A stretch of 10,966 bases of DNA from an uncultured Clostridia bacterium (GTDB lineage: Bacteria; Bacillota; Clostridia; Oscillospirales; Ruminococcaceae). The translations under genes and the position numbers were made by a program. How positions within the stretch are numbered: the first letter of the stretch is position 1; each line of letters begins with the position of its first letter. The stretch covers positions 1-10,966 of the forward strand of contig CANRLY010000055.1 in the NCBI GenBank assembly GCA_947631585.1, given 5' to 3'. Positions 1-7,177 of this stretch are shown here, one piece after another. The notes beneath the pieces are model-generated. The model saw only the letters and a program-made list of their open reading frames with translations. It did no database searches and was not told the DNA's origin.

Positions 1-764
1 ACGTCTCCGTTTACAGTCGAACCGTTTTCGGTCAGACTGTAAGTACCTACAGGCACGTTTTCAAACACCAGCTCACCGTCGGCATTAGTCTTTCCTGATA
101 CGTTGATCTCTCTGCCGGAATCTGAGTTTCCTGCAAGAGTAAACTCGATACCCTCGATGTTTTTCTGCTCTTCGGTATGCTTAACTACCTTGACTGAGCC
201 TTTCTTCTCAGTATTGGTGAAGTCCTTAGTGACTGTCTCATTGTAGAGTACAGTTACTTCTTGCGAATCTGCCGTCAGATATATGTCTCCGTTTACAGTC
301 GAACCGTTTTCGGTCAGACTGTAAGTGCCTACGGGTACATTTTCAAGCACTAACTCACCGGCTGCGTTAGTTTTGCCGGAAACGCTTATCTCACGTCCTG
401 AGTCAGAAGTTCCCGAAAGAATAAACTCTATGCCCTCAATACTCCTCTGACCCTCGGTATGCTTAACTACTTTGACTGAGCCTTTCTTTTCATCATTGTA
501 AAAATCAACAGTCGTTGTCTGATCATTTTTTATAGAGACATAACTTCCATCTCCGGCGATATATACGTCATTGTCTATAGTCTCGCCGTTTTCAGTCAAT
601 GTGTAGCCGCCAGTAGGTATTTTCTCAAAGATCGCCTCGCCGTTTTTATCTGTAGTGGCGGTTATATATACCTCACGACCACCGTCTGAAGTTCCCGAAA
701 GAATAAACTCTATGTCCTCAAGGTTGAGCATTCCTTCGGTGTGTTTTTTAACAACTAATCCGCC
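1..764 (-). repeat. 282-bp tandem repeats encoding 94-residue SpaA/Cna-B domains
   Basis: Three units are in exact 282-bp register: 764-483, 482-201, and 200-1 (cut by the edge). Units 2 and 3 are nearly identical in DNA; unit 1 is more diverged. Each unit keeps the isopeptide residues in the same place: Lys at unit position 7 (VKKHTE or VVKHTE), Glu at 58 (LTENG), and Asn at 90 (DFYN or DFTN). More copies may follow outside the window. Confidence 0.92.
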
Positions 765-2891
765 ATATTCCTCTGTATTTATAAAATCGACGGTTACGTT
801 GAAATCCCCGTTAAAAAATGCTGATATTCTCGATTCATGAGTATAGCCAGATCCGACCTCATAGACTTGTACCCATTCTATTGAAGACATTACGTCTTCC
901 GGAATACCAGTGATCGTTGCGGTGTGACTTTCAGTTCCAAGTCTTATCTGGACGGCAGGATCATTATACCAGTCTCCTCCATTGCTGTCCAGATACTGAT
1001 ATATACCGTTATTGGCGTCTATGAGCTTGACTCTTGCCGTTGGAAAATCTCCGTCAGCTGCAGCGAAGTTCACATAGAAAAATATATCCTGCCACATTTC
1101 ATCGGTAACACCGGCATCTTCATCGTAAGGAATGATCTCTTTCTCAATATATATCTCACGTTTATCCGGGTGAGTGTTGACTATAGTCTTTTTGGTCGTC
1201 TGTCCGGCTTTAATGGTGACCGTTACCGGGTTTCCGGGTTTTTTAATTGAAAGGTCTTCAAAGGTCACGCCGCTTTTCGTTGTTTCGGTTATCTTGTAAG
1301 AACCGGCAGGCAGCTTGGAAACAGTTATCTTACCCTGATCGTCAAGAGCGATCTGCTGGGCGGAGTTGCGTGTTCCGTTGTAAGTATACTTACCGCTTGA
1401 ACCTGAGCAGCTGATATAGTTGCCTTTCGAGTCGGTCAGCACGAATCGCAGCCCCGACTTGATCTCGTCCCAGTTGTCAGCTCTGGTAATGGGCGTTGTC
1501 TCGCCTCGGTAGGTGAGGTTCTTGGTTATTTCCAGAACGCCGCTGTCCTGGTCGTTCACAACTGACGTACTGGCGGTGCTGCCGTCAGTAACTGTAAAAG
1601 TCTTGTCGGCGGCTTTGATGTAACCAGCCGCTGTAGTGGTCTCTACCAGAGTGTATGTTCCGACCGGAAGCCCTGACAGATCTATCTTGCCGGACGAGTT
1701 CAGAGCAAGTGGAGTTCCACTTGATGAAACGGCAGAGAAAGCGTATTTTCCGGCTGAACCGGTAAATCCGATATACTTGCCGGCTGAATTTTTCACCTTA
1801 AACCGTACAGCTTTGTTTAAGGTCTTATTTGCGGAGGCGGTCGCAGTATATGTCTTTCCGTTGGCATCTGATGCGTTCTTAGTTATAGTAACATCGCCAT
1901 ATCCGCCCTCAAATGCAAGGTAAGCCATTACAGGATCTTGTTTTTCCATGGAAAAAATTTTTGACTGTGTAGATTTGGAGTTATCCTTTGCTTTAAGAAA
2001 TACTGCCGCAACTCCGTCCGGCTTTGCATACAGACCTTTGTTTTTGGTGAATATTACTGCGCCGTGAGATTCAAGGTTTTTCAGTCCTGCTGTAGTAGCC
2101 GACACTTTCAGCGTGTTGCCGCTGACAGTAAATGTCACTCCGCTTATGTTCTCGTGGGAAAACATCGCCAGATACTTGTCTGACGTTATGGACGTTTCCC
2201 AACGACCGCTGCTCATGTTGTAAGTGAGTCTGCGCTTATGTGCGGCGGCATTGGAAGCGGTCGTATAGCTGCCGGAGAATACGGTTTTATGCGAAAGCAT
2301 ATCTGCTTTCATTTTCTTGTAGCAGCTTATCATGTTGTTTTTTGCAGTTGTAGATGGAGCTTTGATACAGTTGAGCAGTTTGCTCTCATTAGAGCTTAAA
2401 GCCGTGCTTGAACTGTCAAAGTATTTACCGCTGACTGCCCATACCATGCACTGTGTGGCGATCTGCTCCTCTTTCCAAGAATAGCCATACTTTGTGCTGC
2501 CCTTGTAACCGTATATCATGGCAAGGTTTAAAAGCGTCACTTGGCTGGAATTATAGTAGCTTCCCAAGTTGGTATCATCTGTCATTACTGCACTGTCAAC
2601 GCTCGTTTCGCCAAACTGTACGCAGTAGGTAGGTTTGCCGCTTGATGTGTGCCAAATAAAGAAATCGTTTGCCCATTTGCTGCGGAACGAGCCGTCGCTG
2701 TTACTTTTAGTAAGTGGGTCATATGCGTTTGGAAGCCCAGAGCCGCTGAAGTTGTAGCCCCAGTCGGTTATCTTGCTTTCCGGCGTTTTGGTGTCGGCAA
2801 AGGCTGTGATGCAGGAAGATAATACTGAAAATGTCATCATTGCCGCAGCTGCCAATGCCGTTACCTTTTTGAAAAAACCGTGTTTTTTCAT
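1..2891 (-). CDS. Cys-Gln thioester and Cna-B/SpaA domain surface protein, 3' end off window
   Basis: This is a long open frame with 963 codons visible; the C-terminus, including any sortase signal, lies beyond the left edge. The ATG at 2891 is preferred over the one at 2897 because the GGA of the ribosome site (2901-2903) is 9 bases away rather than 3. Residues 1-32 look like a signal peptide ending AFA/D. A thioester domain follows: Cys90 in TYCVQ and Gln147 in IATQCMVW are the expected thioester pair. Residues 207-330 resemble the beta-rich region usual after such domains. Three Cna-B/SpaA-like domains come next: Lys338/Glu417/Asn446, Lys457/Glu536/Asn572, and a longer one with Lys584 and Asn705. 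Tandem 94-residue domains start at residue 710. Family knowledge: the thioester can bond covalently to host or substrate amines, and Lys-Asn isopeptides stiffen the stalk. Cell-wall anchoring is inferred. Confidence 0.9.
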   Translation of the reverse strand, partial: MKKHGFFKKVTALAAAAMMTFSVLSSCITAFADTKTPESKITDWGYNFSGSGLPNAYDPLTKSNSDGSFRSKWANDFFIWHTSSGKPTYCVQFGETSVDSAVMTDDTNLGSYYNSSQVTLLNLAMIYGYKGSTKYGYSWKEEQIATQCMVWAVSGKYFDSSSTALSSNESKLLNCIKAPSTTAKNNMISCYKKMKADMLSHKTVFSGSYTTASNAAAHKRRLTYNMSSGRWETSITSDKYLAMFSHENISGVTFTVSGNTLKVSATTAGLKNLESHGAVIFTKNKGLYAKPDGVAAVFLKAKDNSKSTQSKIFSMEKQDPVMAYLAFEGGYGDVTITKNASDANGKTYTATASANKTLNKAVRFKVKNSAGKYIGFTGSAGKYAFSAVSSSGTPLALNSSGKIDLSGLPVGTYTLVETTTAAGYIKAADKTFTVTDGSTASTSVVNDQDSGVLEITKNLTYRGETTPITRADNWDEIKSGLRFVLTDSKGNYISCSGSSGKYTYNGTRNSAQQIALDDQGKITVSKLPAGSYKITETTKSGVTFEDLSIKKPGNPVTVTIKAGQTTKKTIVNTHPDKREIYIEKEIIPYDEDAGVTDEMWQDIFFYVNFAAADGDFPTARVKLIDANNGIYQYLDSNGGDWYNDPAVQIRLGTESHTATITGIPEDVMSSIEWVQVYEVGSGYTHESRISAFFNGDFNVTVDFINTEEYGGLVVKKHTEGMLNLEDIEFILSGTSDGGREVYITATTDKNGEAIFEKIPTGGYTLTENGETIDNDVYIAGDGSYVSIKNDQTTTVDFYNDEKKGSVKVVKHTEGQRSIEGIEFILSGTSDSGREISVSGKTNAAGELVLENVPVGTYSLTENGSTVNGDIYLTADSQEVTVLYNETVTKDFTNTEKKGSVKVVKHTEEQKNIEGIEFTLAGNSDSGREINVSGKTNADGELVFENVPVGTYSLTENGSTVNGD

Positions 2892-2921
2892 TTTCATCAA
2901 TCCTTTCTATTTTTTCTATAT

Positions 2922-2951
2922 AAAAAAGGCACGGACTTTTGCCCATGCCTT
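2922..2951 (-). terminator. Intrinsic terminator after the transglutaminase-like lipoprotein gene
   Basis: On the minus strand a 9-bp stem (AAGGCATGG with CCGTGCCTT, one G-U pair; plus-strand positions 2943-2951 and 2926-2934) has an 8-base loop and is followed by six T. It starts 30 bases past the stop at 2981 and separates that gene from the surface-protein gene. Confidence 0.75.
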
Positions 2952-2956
2952 GAATT

Positions 2957-2986
2957 TTTATATTCGGTTTTTATATTGTTTTACAA
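2957..2986 (-). promoter_or_regulatory. Possible promoter for the surface-protein gene
   Basis: The minus strand has TTGTAA (2981-2986), an 18-base spacer, and TATAAA (2957-2962). This overlaps the stop codon of the upstream gene. A start from it would fall near 2950, inside the hairpin annotated as a terminator, so the pairing of these boxes is uncertain. No better promoter is visible before the start at 2891. Confidence 0.3.
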
Positions 2987-4306
2987 AAATTCCTCGCTGA
3001 AATTGAAATCAATTATTGTGTCACCTTCCAGAATACTTCTGTTCGAAGTTACAATGTTTGTATATGTATCGGCATAAAGATAATCTCCCGATTTTGATCT
3101 ATCTTTGCTTTTCCATTTTACTTTAACTTTACAAAACTGATGTGTCCACTGATCTTCATTTATATGTTCCCATTCGTATCCGAGTTCATCAAGAACAAGT
3201 CCCAATGCTCTGGTATGTCCGGCACAAGAACCACGATGTGCAACAAAAAGAGAATATGCCGTCCAATCCTGCGGATCATCTTCCGTGTGAATAAATCCAT
3301 ACGGCTCATATATTCTGTCGTGCGTTTTCTGAGTTGCGACTATCAATTGCTGTGCGGAATGTTCAGAACCGGCTTCTGAAATAACTTCTTTTGCAATTTC
3401 TTTCGCAATTGACTTTGCTATCTTGTCTTTCTCAGCCTGCGAAATGTTCTTATTTCTTGCCTCCTCGCTCAATTTCCAAAGCGGACTTAATTCTTCTTCT
3501 TTGGATTCAATTAAAGCAGCGTAATCCACATAACATATCTTACCGTTATAGCTTATCTTTGCAACTTCTACTGCTCCACCGCTTTGTCCGCCCGGATCTG
3601 TATACGGAACGACCTCTACACTGTACAAGATGACCTTAGAACCGGCAGGTATTCGCCAATTCTGAAATATTTGTCCTGTTTTGTCAAACACTTCGGTAAG
3701 ATAATCGCCTGTATACATTACCTTTCCTGATTCTTTTTCCTGACTTGAAACCGAATCTTGTTTCGCCGTCGTCGTAACGACTGTCTTTTCAGAACTCAGC
3801 ACCGAACCCGACATATATCCGCTTTTGCCGTCTGCCGTCACCGCATACCAGCCGTTGTCGCATTTGCCGGTAATGGTCACCGCTGTGTTCATCGGCAGCG
3901 TGGTAACTTTGTCGTAGTTTGTGCCGTTGCCCTTTCTCATGTTAGCAGCCTGGTTAGTGTACATAGTACCGCTCATCTTCTGAGTAACAACAGCCTTTGC
4001 TTTAGTGGTAGTAACTGTAGTTGCCTTTTTTGAAGTAGTCGTTTTCTTGGCAGCAGGGGTGGTAGTAGTAGTTATTTTAGTCGTTGAGACGGTAGTTGTT
4101 ACGGTGGTCTCAGCTGCTGTGGTAGTTGCGGCTGCTGTGGTGGTCTCGGCTGTAGTTGTAGTTGCAGCAGCCGGAGCAGTTGTCACTGTTGCCGAAGTCG
4201 CAGCAGCTATATCGGACTCCTGTACCGGAGAAGTGTCGGCTGCTTTGGCGCAGCCTGCAAGAGTCATTGCTGCCAGCGCAAACAGTATCAAAGCTGATTT
4301 TTTCAT
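2981..4306 (-). CDS. Lipoprotein with SH3-like domains and a transglutaminase-like domain
   Basis: The 441-residue product starts with a lipoprotein signal (lipobox LAGC, lipidated Cys19). Residues 40-107 are a Thr/Ala-rich, low-complexity linker, probably crossing the cell wall. Residues 112-172 form a bacterial SH3 domain (NMRKGNGTNYDKV, then NGWYAV and GYMSGSVL). Residues 195-265 look like a second, divergent SH3-like fold ending CYVDYAAL. The C-terminal third resembles the transglutaminase-like cysteine protease superfamily, with a plausible triad of Cys361 (RGSCAGHTRAL), His389 (WTHQF) and Asp413 (YADTY). Such domains cleave or crosslink peptide bonds; the substrate is unknown. The start is set by AGGAGG at 4314-4319, 7 bases upstream. 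The gene has its own promoter and terminator and sits just before the thioester surface-protein gene, so a role at the cell wall is likely but inferred. Confidence 0.85.
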   Translation of the reverse strand: MKKSALILFALAAMTLAGCAKAADTSPVQESDIAAATSATVTTAPAAATTTTAETTTAAATTTAAETTVTTTVSTTKITTTTTPAAKKTTTSKKATTVTTTKAKAVVTQKMSGTMYTNQAANMRKGNGTNYDKVTTLPMNTAVTITGKCDNGWYAVTADGKSGYMSGSVLSSEKTVVTTTAKQDSVSSQEKESGKVMYTGDYLTEVFDKTGQIFQNWRIPAGSKVILYSVEVVPYTDPGGQSGGAVEVAKISYNGKICYVDYAALIESKEEELSPLWKLSEEARNKNISQAEKDKIAKSIAKEIAKEVISEAGSEHSAQQLIVATQKTHDRIYEPYGFIHTEDDPQDWTAYSLFVAHRGSCAGHTRALGLVLDELGYEWEHINEDQWTHQFCKVKVKWKSKDRSKSGDYLYADTYTNIVTSNRSILEGDTIIDFNFSEEFL

Positions 4307-4338
4307 GTTTCTTCCTCCTTTGGCTTCCTTTTAATGCC

Positions 4339-4367
4339 AGTATACAACATATTCTCTTAAATTACAA
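4339..4367 (-). promoter_or_regulatory. Promoter of the transglutaminase-like lipoprotein gene
   Basis: The minus strand has TTGTAA (4362-4367) and TATACT (4339-4344) separated by exactly 17 bases, a good match to a housekeeping sigma promoter. It lies between the end of the small ORF at 4429 and the AGGAGG site at 4314-4319. The surrounding stretch (4320-4428) is AT-rich and has no clear terminator for the par genes, so read-through from upstream is also possible. Confidence 0.65.
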
Positions 4368-4428
4368 TATGCAAATTGCACGAAATGTTATTTACTTTTT
4401 TGTAAAGCGTCCGAATCTCTCAATTTCG

Positions 4429-4713
4429 TCACCTCTGATTTTTAGTACGCTGTCCGGGGAAAGGAACAGGGACCCTTGAGCAGAAGCTTCGGTAGTGTTC
4501 TTTTGCGTTTGCTTCCGAAGAAAATGTTTCTTTTGATTCCCAACTAATTTGACTCCCAGAAATTTTTATACCAATAAGAACATCATAACACTTTCCTGAA
4601 GAAAGGAGCCGTTCACTCAGAGCAACACGTTTCCCATCTGAAACTGTTCTTTTCATAACTCGGTGCAATCCCTCCGGTGACGCAAAGAACTTTTCCTTAA
4701 ACAGCATCTTCAT
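4429..4713 (-). CDS. Small protein of unknown function downstream of parB
   Basis: About 94 residues. The ATG at 4713 is preferred because GGAGG (4723-4727) lies 9 bases upstream; the TTG at 4719 would leave only 3. The first 17 bases overlap the end of the ParB-like gene, which suggests translational coupling and supports it being a real gene. The product is basic at both ends and has no signal peptide or membrane segment. Residues such as YDVLIGIKISGSQ suggest a beta strand pair, followed by a charged helix (SSEANAKEHYRSF). I do not recognise the family. Position suggests an accessory protein of the par cassette, but that rests on neighbours alone. Confidence 0.6.
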   Translation of the reverse strand: MKMLFKEKFFASPEGLHRVMKRTVSDGKRVALSERLLSSGKCYDVLIGIKISGSQISWESKETFSSEANAKEHYRSFCSRVPVPFPGQRTKNQR

Positions 4714-6205
4714 CAGCAAGTTCCTCCGTCGTATACTTAGTTAGCAGTCTGAATATAAGATTTTCCATATCGCTATCATTGCAAGTCGAAAGTTTAGGGA
4801 ACGCCTGTTTGATTTTATCGTAAAATTTTAAATTTGAACTGTTCTTAGGCTTATCTTCCGAATCTTCATGAATTATATCATAAACTTTATTTGCTGTAAG
4901 TGCTTCAGGGTTTTCCATACAAAAGAAGCATATGCTTTCAAGCTGCTTCTTTGATATTTTTTTAGGTGCATAAATATCTATGTATTCAGCTATAGCCGAC
5001 TGCTGAGAGAGAGTTAAGCTCATAAGCTTATCAGCGCAGCTCAGTGGTATGACTTTCAGATCTATGGCATGAATCAGCCCAACAGCAAGCTTAGTGATCT
5101 GTATATATCTATACAAAGACCTCTTACCAACTCCGAATTTTGACGCTATCTCCTGGGCTGTTTTCTCTTCGTTGGCTTTGCCACGCATCTTCATATATTC
5201 TACATATATTTCTCCTTGTTCAGATGGAAGGAACTCACCGCTTGGTGTGTTCGACTCAGCAACTATTCTGTAAGCTTTCTCATCATCACACTCAACTATT
5301 ACTGCGTTACAGCATTGGTGTTCCAATTGCTTTAATGCCAGATACCGGTGATGTCCTGCAAGTATCTCGTACTTGTGTTGATTACCGGAGACTTTTCTTA
5401 TTATAATAGGTTGAAACTGCCCATTCTCCTGTATTGACTCGGCTATCCTATCAACCTTTTCCTGCTGTATTCTGTACGGTTGCGGCTTGTCGTCCTTTCT
5501 GAAAAAACGTATATCACTGAGGGGTATGCTTTGTACTGCTGAGCTTTGGCTCCAGATATTTTCATATGCAGTTGCGAACGAACCGCCACTCCCAATCATA
5601 GCTCCCAGGTCAAATGAAGTTGTCATATTGGTTTCCTCCTTATTCTTTGCGGTTTTTATAGCTTGTTCTATAGAGCGTAAAATGTGTTGTTTTTCTTCTT
5701 CGGCGGTCATATCTTTACGATAACCGTCTTTAGTGAAAAATTTATCTTTGACAGTCCGGCGAGCTTCTGTACCTAACTTGTTGTTTTGGAACGTTAGCCT
5801 AATTGAAGCTAGACCTTCGCAGCCATCTATGCGATATATTTTACCGAAGTCAGAATTACGCCACTCTGTAGGCACGGTATTTGTGTTGATATTTAAAGCT
5901 CCGGGCTGTTGGCGGACAAATTCGCAGACTCGTTCTGCAAAATCTATATCCAAAGTATAAAGGTCGCAAGCCGAGAAGTCTTTATACTCTGTACCGATGT
6001 AACAGCATGACCAATATGTAATATGCGGAGTGGCTCTGCAAGTGTATTTTGTTATCTCTTCTGTTTCCCAATCACGATTCTTTACTATATATGGGCAACC
6101 GTAGCATTCGTGTTTTGGACTATAGCCTTTGAGTTCATATCCTGTGCTGTCCGCATCAGTTGATTTTTTGAATGTCCTTCCGCATTTGCAAACATATGTC
6201 TTCAC
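4697..6205 (-). CDS. ParB-like partition protein fused to a Cys-rich N-terminal domain
   Basis: This is one open frame of 502 codons starting at a GTG (6205) with GGAG 9 bases upstream. Residues 1-193 are Cys-rich (Cys6, 8, 34, 37, 56, 67, 68, 80, 94, 129). CKCG and HECYGC look like a metal-binding ribbon. I do not know its function. Residues 228-300 are a ParB/sulfiredoxin-type domain, with GQFQPIIIR and the nucleotide-site motif AGHHRYLA, then ESNTPSGEFLPSEQ. Residues 349-372 are a helix-turn-helix (TAQEIASKFGVGKRSLYRY). ParB proteins bind parS sites, use CTP and stimulate ParA, giving stable inheritance. An internal AGGAGG and ATG (start at 5626) could make a separate 309-residue ParB, so this may be two genes read as one. 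The gene follows parA by 61 bases. Confidence 0.85.
   Translation of the reverse strand: MKTYVCKCGRTFKKSTDADSTGYELKGYSPKHECYGCPYIVKNRDWETEEITKYTCRATPHITYWSCCYIGTEYKDFSACDLYTLDIDFAERVCEFVRQQPGALNINTNTVPTEWRNSDFGKIYRIDGCEGLASIRLTFQNNKLGTEARRTVKDKFFTKDGYRKDMTAEEEKQHILRSIEQAIKTAKNKEETNMTTSFDLGAMIGSGGSFATAYENIWSQSSAVQSIPLSDIRFFRKDDKPQPYRIQQEKVDRIAESIQENGQFQPIIIRKVSGNQHKYEILAGHHRYLALKQLEHQCCNAVIVECDDEKAYRIVAESNTPSGEFLPSEQGEIYVEYMKMRGKANEEKTAQEIASKFGVGKRSLYRYIQITKLAVGLIHAIDLKVIPLSCADKLMSLTLSQQSAIAEYIDIYAPKKISKKQLESICFFCMENPEALTANKVYDIIHEDSEDKPKNSSNLKFYDKIKQAFPKLSTCNDSDMENLIFRLLTKYTTEELADEDAV
5624..5640 (-). promoter_or_regulatory. Internal ribosome binding site and ATG at the ParB domain
   Basis: On the minus strand AGGAGG (5635-5640) lies 8 bases before ATG (5624-5626), in frame with the 502-codon ORF at residue 194. 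It is the strongest ribosome site in the par cassette. A TAA (5640-5642) overlaps the site one frame away. This suggests the two domains were, or still are, separate genes. Confidence 0.65.
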
Positions 6206-6227
6206 TTATATCAACTCCGTTTTAGAT

Positions 6228-6238
6228 GCTATAATAGC
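6228..6238. repeat. Small perfect palindrome between parA and parB
   Basis: GCTATAATAGC is an 11-base inverted repeat (GCTAT-A-ATAGC) in the 61-base parA-parB gap. It could be an operator or a ParB-type binding site, or chance in AT-rich DNA. Confidence 0.3.
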
Positions 6239-6266
6239 GACGCATTTTTCATTATCCTTCCCGGTT

Positions 6267-7046
6267 TCAGCTTGCTGCGATCATCTCATCAGCAAGCTGC
6301 TTGTATTCTTCGCCAAGCTTAGACTTTGTGTTGCTGCACAGTGCAGCTCCGGTCTCTGAACTCTTTGCAGCTTCCACGGATTTGTGGATAACAGTGGAAC
6401 TCAGTTCAGAAGCATACCTCTCTGAAAGTTCATTCAATGCTGCCTTGCAGACATTTGTGCGTTCGATCATAGTGGGCAGTATAGTTATTCTTCCCAAGGT
6501 GGTATTGACTGTAGCTCTGATCTGAGCTGTAAGAGCTGCCAGAGCTTCAAGCCCGTCAAGGCTAAACTTCTGCGGCTGCACCGGTATGAGCAGTTCGTCT
6601 GCCGCAGTCAGAGCGTTTATCATTAGTATTCCCAGGGACGGCAAGCAATCGATAATAACATAGTCGTAATCAGAGACGGCTTCCGGAAAGAGAATCCGCT
6701 TCAAAATTGTTTCTCTTGAAAGAGCTGAAAACATAGCCGTTTCAGCGTTGGCAAGGTTTATATCGGCGGGAATGTAGTCCATGCCCTCTATCGCTTTGTG
6801 CTTACGGATACCTGATACGGTCTCCGGAGCTTTTCCCATTCCGGCAGCCTGACCGATGAGCTGAGTCATAGTCGGCTTGCCGTCAGGTTCGTAACCCAGA
6901 TACTCACTGAGGTTTGCTTGCGGATCCAGGTCGATAAGCAGCACTCTCTTGTTTTTTAAAGCCAATGCTGCACCAAGGTTCATGGCGGTGGTAGTCTTGC
7001 CCACTCCGCCTTTTTGGTTTGCAACTGCGATGATTTTTGTTTTCAT
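6267..7046 (-). CDS. parA: ParA/Soj-family partition ATPase
   Basis: The 259-residue product has the deviant Walker A motif KGGVGKTT (residues 12-19, with signature Lys12 and catalytic Lys17), the A' motif LIDLDPQ (Asp39, Asp41) and a Walker B-type DCLPSLG (Asp133). It lacks an N-terminal DNA-binding extension, so it is the short, Soj-like type. Such ATPases form ATP-dependent dimers on DNA and move ParB-bound DNA to daughter cells. The ATG at 7046 has AAGGAAG 7 bases upstream. The gene is the first of the cassette and the one closest to the tRNA-Lys remnant. ParA genes at an element end are known in tRNA-Lys-integrating elements such as the PAPI-1/pKLC102 group. Its leader (7047-7200) is rich in inverted repeats and has no clear promoter. 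Confidence 0.93.
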   Translation of the reverse strand: MKTKIIAVANQKGGVGKTTTAMNLGAALALKNKRVLLIDLDPQANLSEYLGYEPDGKPTMTQLIGQAAGMGKAPETVSGIRKHKAIEGMDYIPADINLANAETAMFSALSRETILKRILFPEAVSDYDYVIIDCLPSLGILMINALTAADELLIPVQPQKFSLDGLEALAALTAQIRATVNTTLGRITILPTMIERTNVCKAALNELSERYASELSSTVIHKSVEAAKSSETGAALCSNTKSKLGEEYKQLADEMIAAS

Positions 7047-7090
7047 TATGATACTTCCTTTCGTTTAATCTTTCTTCCTCTTTAAATATA

Positions 7091-7150
7091 TTGCGGAGAG
7101 AGCAGGGGAGGAAGCCGACCTGCTCCACGGTTAGCTACCCGTTTCCGCAA
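7091..7150. other. Predicted three-way-junction structure upstream of parA
   Basis: Three inverted repeats nest into a closed junction. The outer stem is TTGCGGA (7091-7097) with TCCGCAA (7144-7150). Arm 1 is GAGCAGG (7100-7106) with CCTGCTC (7119-7125). Arm 2 is ACGG (7127-7130) with CCGT (7139-7142). Only four junction bases stay unpaired. It could act as RNA in the parA leader, as a plus-strand small RNA, or as DNA (partition or recombinase sites). I recognise no known RNA family. Confidence 0.5.
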
Positions 7151-7173
7151 GTTAAAGCCTTTCGGCGTTTAAC
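7151..7173. repeat. Inverted repeat next to the parA leader structure
   Basis: GTTAAAGCC (7151-7159) pairs with GGCGTTTAAC (7164-7173) with one bulged G and a TTTC loop. It directly abuts the three-way junction. No T-run follows in the plus direction, and none follows closely in the minus direction, so it is not an obvious terminator. Confidence 0.45.
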
Positions 7174-7177
7174 CAAT

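Noticed and set aside
1..764. CRISPR array or other short-spaced repeat
   Set aside because: The period is 282 bp, fully coding and in frame, with domain motifs at fixed places, so these are protein domain repeats.
2811..2819. Lipobox-like LSSC in the surface protein signal peptide
   Set aside because: Ser before Cys is a weak lipobox, and an AFA/D cleavage site for ordinary signal peptidase follows. A stalked adhesin is more likely wall-anchored.
6222..6245. A 7-codon ORF (MKNASLL) after a GGAAGG between parA and parB
   Set aside because: It is too short to judge, and no attenuator hairpin or recognisable leader-peptide pattern accompanies it.
7091..7150. Hammerhead ribozyme as the explanation for the three-way junction
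   Set aside because: The conserved CTGATGA and GAAA core segments are absent on both strands at the junction.
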